This document shows, in pieces, positions 34,024-38,952 of a DNA stretch of 38,952 bases. Both the position numbers and the translations under genes were made by a program. The notes below the pieces were generated by a model. That model was not told the origin of the DNA. It saw only the letters and a program-made list of their open reading frames with translations, and did not search any database. The first letter of the stretch is position 1; each line of letters opens with the position of its first letter. The DNA comes from UBA11996 sp964394975. Lineage in GTDB: Bacteria > Chloroflexota > Dehalococcoidia > Lucifugimonadales > UBA826. The stretch lies in contig CAYMZR010000007.1 of the NCBI GenBank assembly GCA_964394975.1, positions 1-38,952 of the forward strand, in the 5' to 3' direction.

Positions 34024-34057
34024 CTCATTACATGAGTGTTTTATGAAAAATTCATAA
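34024..34057. promoter_or_regulatory. Two adjacent inverted repeats upstream of the thiolase gene
   Basis: CTCAT-TAC-ATGAG (34024-34036) and TTATGAA-AAA-TTCATAA (34041-34057) are both perfect and share an ATGA/TCAT core. They lie 64-97 bases before ATG 34121, a likely operator position for the thiolase/DUF35 operon. The second is AT-rich without a following T run, so it is not a terminator. Confidence 0.4.
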
Positions 34058-34120
34058 TACCCTGAGGTTATACTGTTGGTTATTAAGTGATTAATGTTGT
34101 GAATCGTAGGAGGTCAATGC

Positions 34121-35233
34121 ATGAGCCTTAGAGGAAAAGGAGCTATCGTTGGAATCGGTGAGGTGCCAACTCGCCGTATCTATGAAGGGAGAAGCATGTA
34201 CGGACTATGTGCCGAAGCTGCTGGCTTGGCAATTGCGGATGCAGGTATCGCCAAAGACGATATTGACGGGTTGGTCACAGATGGAGTCGCACTCCCCCCT
34301 GCCGTGGCAGAATATCTCGACATCAAACCAAATTTCGCGACCGGGGTTTCCATGCAAGGCGCCAGTGGCGCCACCGCTACCATGGTAGCGACATCTGCTG
34401 TCAGTAGCGGCATATGCAACACCGTACTGGTAGTGATGGGAAATTCCCGTCAAGATGCCGAAAGAGCGGGCCGTCCATCAGGTCGTGGCGCTGCTGGTCC
34501 CAGCGTGCGCTCAGAGTGGGAAGAACCTCACGGCCTCGCTCCTGGAGCTAATACAGGATACGGCCTAATGTACCGAAGACACATACACGAATATGGCACC
34601 ACCGAAGAACAATTAGCCAAAATGGCAGCCGACCAGAGATTCAACGCCTTAGAAAATGAGAATGCCGTTTTCAATGGGCAACCTATAAGCAAAGAAGATG
34701 TTCTAAATTCAAGATATATAAATGAGCCATTAAAATTACTTGAATCTGTCATGCCTTGCGATGGCGCCGCCGCTTTAATTATTACGACCCCAGAACGGGC
34801 AAAGACCATGAGAAACAAACCGGCATATGTGCTTGGCGTCGGACTAAAACAAGGTGAAGCAAATATTTGGCAAAGAGACAAATTCACGGAAACACCAGCA
34901 GTTGACTCTGTAAGAAGAGCTTTAGAAATGTCTGGATATACCCCTAGCGATATAGAATTTGCAGAATTTTATGACTGCTACACCATATTGGCTGCGATGT
35001 GCCTAGAAGATGCGGGATTGGTAGAAAAAGGGGAAATCGGCCCTTTTTATGAGGCAACAGACACCACATACAAAGGTGATTTCCCGATAAATACCGATGG
35101 AGGCCAGCTCTCAGGTGGACAACCCGGATTAGCGGGAGGATTTAGACACGTTATAGAGGGTGCAAGGCAAATAATGGGTAAAGCCGGGTCGCGGCAAGTG
35201 GAAAAAAGCGACCTATGCTTAGTTAATGGTTGA
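34121..35233 (+). CDS. Thiolase-fold (SCP2/Ltp2-like) protein, C-terminus cut by an in-frame UGA
   Basis: A 370-residue thiolase superfamily protein: GAIVGIGEVPTRRIYEGRSM, AIADAGIAKDDIDGLVTDG, SMQGASGATATM and FAEFYDCYTILAAMCLEDAG. The usual nucleophile Cys is Gly80. Cys-less members next to a DUF35 protein, such as the steroid side-chain aldolase Ltp2 with its DUF35 partner, cleave C-C bonds using tyrosines, so a retro-aldolase is more likely than a true thiolase. The frame reads through TGA 35231-35233 into GGTASEMCSLVLGSENTL and a TAA at 35288-35290, which restores the conserved C-terminal 'GxGG...lvLG'. The UGA is therefore a nonsense change, a sequence error or a recoded codon. GGAGG precedes the ATG. 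Confidence 0.9.
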   Translation: MSLRGKGAIVGIGEVPTRRIYEGRSMYGLCAEAAGLAIADAGIAKDDIDGLVTDGVALPPAVAEYLDIKPNFATGVSMQGASGATATMVATSAVSSGICNTVLVVMGNSRQDAERAGRPSGRGAAGPSVRSEWEEPHGLAPGANTGYGLMYRRHIHEYGTTEEQLAKMAADQRFNALENENAVFNGQPISKEDVLNSRYINEPLKLLESVMPCDGAAALIITTPERAKTMRNKPAYVLGVGLKQGEANIWQRDKFTETPAVDSVRRALEMSGYTPSDIEFAEFYDCYTILAAMCLEDAGLVEKGEIGPFYEATDTTYKGDFPINTDGGQLSGGQPGLAGGFRHVIEGARQIMGKAGSRQVEKSDLCLVNG

Positions 35234-35241
35234 GGTGGCAC

Positions 35242-35281
35242 AGCGAGCGAAATGTGCTCGCTAGTTCTCGGGTCTGAGAAC
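35242..35281 (+). other. Two perfect hairpins directly after the thiolase UGA
   Basis: AGCGAGC-(GAAATGT)-GCTCGCT at 35242-35262 and GTTCTC-(GGGTCT)-GAGAAC at 35264-35281, one base apart. They lie inside the apparent readthrough coding region. The second loop contains GGTCT, as does the apical loop of the E. coli fdhF SECIS, at the far end of the spacing seen for bacterial SECIS elements. No long T run follows and a co-operonic gene starts 38 bases later, so simple termination fits poorly, though attenuation is possible. Confidence 0.5.
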
Positions 35282-35318
35282 ACCCTTTAAATCGAAAATA
35301 CCATTTTGAGGAGTTGAG

Positions 35319-35735
35319 ATGACTTCAGCATACGACAAACCAATACCTATTCCTGCAAACTCAGATCTAACTAAACCTTTTTGGGAAGCTGCCAAACGTA
35401 AACAATTGATAATTCCTTATTGCAATTCATGCTCTAATTTATTTTTTTACCCAAGGGAAGTATGCCCAAACTGCTTTTCCAAAGATCTTACTTGGAGAGA
35501 AATGTCTGGCAAAGGCAGCGTGTATACATACACTCATGTTAGGCAGTCAGTACATCCATCATTTCAATCAGCCAATGGTCACATTTACGCGATCATAGAG
35601 CTGGCCGAGGGACCAAGGATGCCGTCAGGGATTGTAGGTTGTGAACCTGAAGAGGTATATGTCGATATGCCTGTATCCGTGGTTTTTGAAGACATAACTG
35701 AGGACTCAACTTTGGTCAAATTTCAAAAATCATAA
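35319..35735 (+). CDS. DUF35 / OB-fold nucleic-acid-binding-like protein with zinc ribbon
   Basis: A 138-residue acyl-CoA-binding partner of thiolase-fold enzymes. An N-terminal helix (DLTKPFWEAAKRKQLIIPYC) leads into a rubredoxin-like zinc ribbon with Cys35/Cys38 and Cys49/Cys52. An OB fold follows (GKGSVYTYTHVRQSVHPSF, YAIIELAEGPRMPSGIVG). In characterised systems this protein binds and channels CoA intermediates to the thiolase or aldolase partner, here the gene just upstream. Ribosome site GAGGAG precedes ATG 35319. Confidence 0.93.
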   Translation: MTSAYDKPIPIPANSDLTKPFWEAAKRKQLIIPYCNSCSNLFFYPREVCPNCFSKDLTWREMSGKGSVYTYTHVRQSVHPSFQSANGHIYAIIELAEGPRMPSGIVGCEPEEVYVDMPVSVVFEDITEDSTLVKFQKS

Positions 35736-35748
35736 CCCAAAAAATATA

Positions 35749-35823
35749 TGGAGCGGAAGACGGGATTCGAACCCGCGACCTTCTCCTTGGCAAGGAGATG
35801 CTCTACCACTGAGCCACTTCCGC
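35749..35823 (-). tRNA. tRNA-Gly (GCC)
   Basis: Minus strand: acceptor GCGGAAG/CTTCCGC, D-arm GCTC-AGTGGTA-GAGC, anticodon stem TCTCC/GGAGA with loop TTGCCAA (anticodon GCC), T-arm GCGGG-TTCGAAT-CCCGT, discriminator T and encoded CCA (35751-35749). Confidence 0.98.
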
Positions 35824-35864
35824 TAGCAAATTCCGGGCTTAGGTCTCTCTGGGTCGAAAGATGT

Positions 35865-35936
<72 letters not shown>

Positions 35937-36112
35937 TCGCGCCAAGCCGAGAATACATCCTATTGCTGACGATTAACAGTGTCAAGGAATTCAAGGGACC
36001 TGCATTCCTAGAGTCACCGCCCCATTTAGGATTTGTAAAAGTGGGCGGTACCAAAACTAATTTAAATTTGCTGATCAATCGATGGTGTACAATTACCGCT
36101 CAATTACGAAGT

Positions 36113-36143
36113 GTGACCTTTTTAGTCGTGAAATGGCTATAAT
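36113..36143 (+). promoter_or_regulatory. Probable sigma-70-type promoter of the lpd-pdh operon
   Basis: GTGACC (36113-36118) resembles a -35 and TATAAT (36138-36143) is a consensus -10, with a 19-bp spacer. The predicted leader to TTG 36181 is about 30 bases. It sits in the 244-bp gap after the tRNA genes, which otherwise shows no feature. Confidence 0.55.
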
Positions 36144-36180
36144 ATACAGAGGAATTGTTTAAGGCCTGAAAGGTGAACTA

Positions 36181-37575
36181 TTGGCTGATTTTGATGTGGT
36201 TTTTGATGTAGTTATTGTAGGAGCAGGCCCGGGAGGGTACGTAGCTGCTATTCGTGCGGCACAGTTGGGCTTGAACACAGCAATAGTAGAAAAAGATTCC
36301 GTCGGGGGTGTATGCCTCAATTGGGGATGTATACCCAGTAAGTCTCTTCTTAGAAACGCTGAAGTTTTAAACTTGGTTAATAATGCTGAGGAATTCGGCA
36401 TTTCCTTCGACAATCTGACTTACGATTTTTCAAAGGCCATTAGTCGTAGCCGCGAGGTGGTGGGAAAGTTGACCTCAGGGGTGCAATATTTGCTGAACAA
36501 AAATGGAGTTACGTTAATTGAGGGTTCAGCGAGATTTTTAGGGGCCCACCAATTAGAAATTGTAGAAACAAATCAAACCATCGCCTCTGAAAACATAATC
36601 ATTGCTACTGGGGCGAGACAAAGACATATTGAATCGATGCCGATTGACCATGAAGTAGTGATCAACAGTCGTGACGCCTTGTCAATGACACAAGTGCCGA
36701 GCAATATCACCATAATAGGTGCAGGCGCAACCGGGGCAGAATTTGCTCATATTTACAAGACCTACGGAGCAGAAGTAACCGTAGTAGAAATGCTGAATAG
36801 AATAATTCCCAATGAAGACCACGAAATAAGTGAAATACTTACAAAATCATTTCAGACTAGAGGCATAAATATAAGAACCGGAGTTTCCGTAACTTCCATA
36901 GAGGTCCTAAACGGAACAGCCGTGGTCAATATTCTAGAAAATGATACTGAAGAAATAATTTCCACCGACAAAGTGCTGGTTGCCGTTGGGGTACAGCCAA
37001 ACACTGACGGGATAGGCTTGGAAGAAATCGGAGTAACCACAGAAAATGGGTTCGTCTCAGTCGGGGATAACATGGAAACCAATGTGACTGGTGTTTATGC
37101 AATTGGGGATGTAACTGGACAGATGTTGTTAGCCCATGTAGCTTCAGCCCAGGCAGTTACTGCGGTGGAATACATAGCTGGCTTAGATCCAGCACCAATT
37201 GATTATGGCCTAATTCCTAAAGCAATATATTGTGAGCCACAGGTTGCCAGTTTTGGTATAACCGAGGATCAAGCAATTAACGAAGGAATAGAATTTCAAG
37301 TAGGTAAATTCCCTTTTTCGGCCAGTGGAAAAGCAATCGCCTTAGGCCATACAGAGGGGATGGTGAAGCTGATCACGGACCCAGAAATCGGAGAGATTCT
37401 TGGTGCCCATATGATAGGGTCTGAAGTAACGGAGTTGCTTGCAGAACTATCCATGACTAACCTGCTAGAAGGTACAACGACAGAACTCGGCTGGTTAATA
37501 CACCCTCATCCAACAATTTCGGAGACTTTAAAAGAAGCGGCACTGGATTCTACCGGTGAAGCCATCCACATATAA
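36181..37575 (+). CDS. lpdA: Dihydrolipoyl dehydrogenase (E3)
   Basis: A 464-residue flavoprotein that reoxidises dihydrolipoamide with NAD+ in 2-oxoacid dehydrogenase complexes. FAD motif DVVIVGAGPGGYVAAIRAAQLG, redox disulfide Cys45/Cys50 in GGVCLNWGCIPSK, NAD motif ITIIGAGATGAEFAHIYKTYG, second FAD motif GVYAIGDVTG, and the catalytic HPHPTISE near the C-terminus. TTG start 36181 with AAAGGTG upstream. It is followed 12 bases later by the E1 alpha gene, placing it in the pyruvate (or acetoin) dehydrogenase operon. Confidence 0.96.
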   Translation: MADFDVVFDVVIVGAGPGGYVAAIRAAQLGLNTAIVEKDSVGGVCLNWGCIPSKSLLRNAEVLNLVNNAEEFGISFDNLTYDFSKAISRSREVVGKLTSGVQYLLNKNGVTLIEGSARFLGAHQLEIVETNQTIASENIIIATGARQRHIESMPIDHEVVINSRDALSMTQVPSNITIIGAGATGAEFAHIYKTYGAEVTVVEMLNRIIPNEDHEISEILTKSFQTRGINIRTGVSVTSIEVLNGTAVVNILENDTEEIISTDKVLVAVGVQPNTDGIGLEEIGVTTENGFVSVGDNMETNVTGVYAIGDVTGQMLLAHVASAQAVTAVEYIAGLDPAPIDYGLIPKAIYCEPQVASFGITEDQAINEGIEFQVGKFPFSASGKAIALGHTEGMVKLITDPEIGEILGAHMIGSEVTELLAELSMTNLLEGTTTELGWLIHPHPTISETLKEAALDSTGEAIHI

Positions 37576-37587
37576 AGAAGAATAATC

Positions 37588-38586
37588 GTGGCAACTACCT
37601 TAAACATAGAAACACTTTCTAAAGAAGAGGCTTTAGAAATTTTCAGGCAGATGCTTCTAATAAGACGCTTTGAAGAAGAGGCAGAACGTCTGTACAGAAG
37701 GGGATTAATTCGAGGATTTCTTCATACTTATGTTGGTGAAGAAGCTATAGCGGTGGGCGCGATCCCTAATTTACGAGATGATGACTATGTTATCGGTCAC
37801 TATAGAGACCACGGTCACGCACTAGCCAGAGGTGTGGATCCCAAAGCAGCAATGGCTGAATTATGTGGAAAAGCTGCAGGATGTAGCGGTGGGAAGGGTG
37901 GCTCTATGCATCTGTTCGATGTTGAAAAACACTTCATGGGCGGACACGCCATAGTGGGTGGTCAGCTTCCATTGGCCATAGGAATAGCTTTGGGTGTGAA
38001 ATTGAAGGGGCTTGATAGTGTTGTAATGTGCTTTTTCGGAGATGGTGCTGTTAATGAAGGCGAATTCCACGAAGCAATGAACATGGCTTCTTTGTGGAAA
38101 TTGCCAGTGGTTTTCATGCTGGAAAACAACCTTTATGGAATGGGTACTGATGTCAATCGGTCCAGAGCTGGTGGTGCCAGCATATATGGAGCAGCAGAGC
38201 CCTACATGATCCCAGCCGTCCAAATAGACGGTATGGACGTGATGGCTGTAAGAGAAACGGTCAGTGAAGGAATCGCCAAAGTTAGAGAAGGTACTGGACC
38301 TGTCTTTATAGAGGCTATGGCGTATAGGTTTCACGGCCATTCAATGGCCGATCCATCCAATTACCGCGATAATGAAGAGGTCCAAGAAAACAGATCTAGA
38401 GATCCAATCGATAAATTCAGACAAGATTGCCTCGAGGCAAATAAAATTGAACCCACCGAGGTGGAGCTCATTGCTGAGCAAGTAGACCTAGCCGTCCAAG
38501 AGGCAAGGGAGTTTGCTGAGCAGAGTCCAGAGCCGACTCCAGAAGACCTTTACACTCACATTTACGCAAAGCCAGAGGAAAACTAG
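37588..38586 (+). CDS. pdhA: Pyruvate dehydrogenase (or acetoin dehydrogenase) E1 component, alpha subunit
   Basis: A 332-residue thiamine-diphosphate subunit that decarboxylates the 2-oxoacid and passes the acyl group to E2 lipoyl domains. Conserved parts: EEEAERLYRRGLIRGFLHTYVGEEAIAVG, GHYRDHGHALARG, GGKGGSMH, and the ThDP/Mg motif GDGAVNEGEF (Gly151-Asp152) ending at Asn180/Asn181. YRFHGHSMADPSNYR holds the phosphorylation-loop region. GTG start at 37588. The beta subunit begins 3 bases after the stop. Acetoin dehydrogenase alpha is the close alternative. Confidence 0.94.
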   Translation: MATTLNIETLSKEEALEIFRQMLLIRRFEEEAERLYRRGLIRGFLHTYVGEEAIAVGAIPNLRDDDYVIGHYRDHGHALARGVDPKAAMAELCGKAAGCSGGKGGSMHLFDVEKHFMGGHAIVGGQLPLAIGIALGVKLKGLDSVVMCFFGDGAVNEGEFHEAMNMASLWKLPVVFMLENNLYGMGTDVNRSRAGGASIYGAAEPYMIPAVQIDGMDVMAVRETVSEGIAKVREGTGPVFIEAMAYRFHGHSMADPSNYRDNEEVQENRSRDPIDKFRQDCLEANKIEPTEVELIAEQVDLAVQEAREFAEQSPEPTPEDLYTHIYAKPEEN

Positions 38587-38588
38587 AA

Positions 38589-38952
38589 ATGGCGGAAATG
38601 CTATTGAGAGACGCAATGTCCAAGGCCTTGATGGAAGCACTCGATGAAGATGAGCGATGTTTTCTTATGGGAGAAGACATAGGAGCCTATGGAGGGGCAT
38701 ACGCAGTTACCCGGGGCTTTTTGGAGAAATACGGGGAAGAAAGGGTTAGAGATACTCCAATTTCAGAATCAGTATTTGTGGGGGCCGGGGTAGGTTCAGC
38801 AATGATTGGTATGAGACCAATCGTTGAAGTAATGACCATAAATTTCACCTTAGTGGCCATGGATCAAATAATAAACCACGCTGCTAAACTAAGTTATATG
38901 TCTAACGGTCAATTAACTGTCCCTTTAATTATAAGGACAGTAACCGGTGGTG
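38589..38952 (+). CDS. pdhB: Pyruvate/acetoin dehydrogenase E1 component, beta subunit (3' end outside window)
   Basis: The first 121 residues of the E1 beta subunit: MAEMLLRDAMSKALMEALDE, FLMGEDIGAYGGAYAVTRGF, RVRDTPISESVFVGAGVGSAMIGMRPIVEVM, and AKLSYMSNGQLTVPLIIRT. It runs in frame off the end of the window with no stop, and a full protein is about 325 residues. Start ATG 38589 is two bases after the alpha stop codon, so translation is coupled. E2 is expected next. Confidence 0.95.
   Translation, partial: MAEMLLRDAMSKALMEALDEDERCFLMGEDIGAYGGAYAVTRGFLEKYGEERVRDTPISESVFVGAGVGSAMIGMRPIVEVMTINFTLVAMDQIINHAAKLSYMSNGQLTVPLIIRTVTGG

Noticed and set aside
35242..35281. Hairpins as an ordinary Rho-independent terminator for the thiolase gene
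   Set aside because: No T run follows, and the co-directional partner gene begins 38 bases downstream, so a plain terminator is unlikely.
37861..38340. 159-residue minus-strand open frame
   Set aside because: It is opposite the strongly conserved E1 alpha coding sequence and has no recognisable domain.

Overview
The window looks like chromosomal DNA from an uncultured marine bacterium of the SAR202 type (Chloroflexota). This is inferred from gene content, not from a marker gene. The DNA is moderately AT-rich and tightly packed. It is full of paralogous catabolic enzymes: three CaiB/BaiF CoA-transferases, two flavin-dependent (luciferase-fold) monooxygenases with a flavin reductase, two formylglycine sulfatases, an HpcH/CitE-type lyase, an enoyl-CoA isomerase, a Cys-less thiolase with a DUF35 partner, and several dehydrogenases. 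TTG and GTG starts with good Shine-Dalgarno sequences are common. I see no phage, insertion sequence, transposase or CRISPR array.

Layout. 1-682: 3' part of a peptide/nickel-type ABC permease. 683-2414: gene-poor stretch with a frameshifted DsrE-family gene, a MITE-like inverted repeat and unassigned open frames. 2415-5249: a 944-residue lipoprotein that is mostly coiled coil, with mirrored module order. 5518-7908: thioesterase, cyclophilin, pentapeptide-repeat protein and a small alpha/beta-barrel protein. 7953-11706: broken GMC oxidoreductase, sulfatase translationally coupled to an enoyl-CoA isomerase, and a beta-propeller lactonase. 11882-16611: MATE exporter, decayed alpha-hydroxyacid dehydrogenase, MFS transporter, second sulfatase. 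16620-19938: msrB, then a three-gene flavin monooxygenase/FMN reductase operon. 19935-28000: lyase plus CoA-transferase, a formyltransferase like the hydrolase domain of 10-formyl-THF dehydrogenase, aldo/keto reductase, PAC2 protein, and a tandem CoA-transferase pair. 28101-33972: small membrane protein, zinc alcohol dehydrogenase, tRNA-Asn, PH-domain protein, HTH-ACT fusion, SAP protein, DegV, and a DUF1326/DUF2182 pair. 34121-35735: thiolase/DUF35 pair. 35749-35936: tRNA-Gly and tRNA-Phe. 36181-38952: lpd and the pyruvate dehydrogenase E1 genes, running off the end.

How the genes fit together. The window reads as a kit for activating and breaking down varied organic matter. Sulfatases and monooxygenases unmask substrates, CoA-transferases make CoA thioesters, and isomerase, lyase and thiolase-fold enzymes split them. 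Carbon then enters central metabolism through pyruvate dehydrogenase. Several genes are visibly decaying: DsrE by frameshift, GMC by truncation, the hydroxyacid dehydrogenase by 5' loss, a frameshift and loss of its catalytic His, and the thiolase by an in-frame UGA. This suggests active turnover of a large paralogue pool. The points most worth a second look are the mirrored coiled-coil lipoprotein, the UGA followed by two perfect hairpins in the thiolase, the ATT-initiated CoA-transferase whose partner alone keeps the catalytic Asp, and the HTH-ACT fusion with phased repeats upstream.
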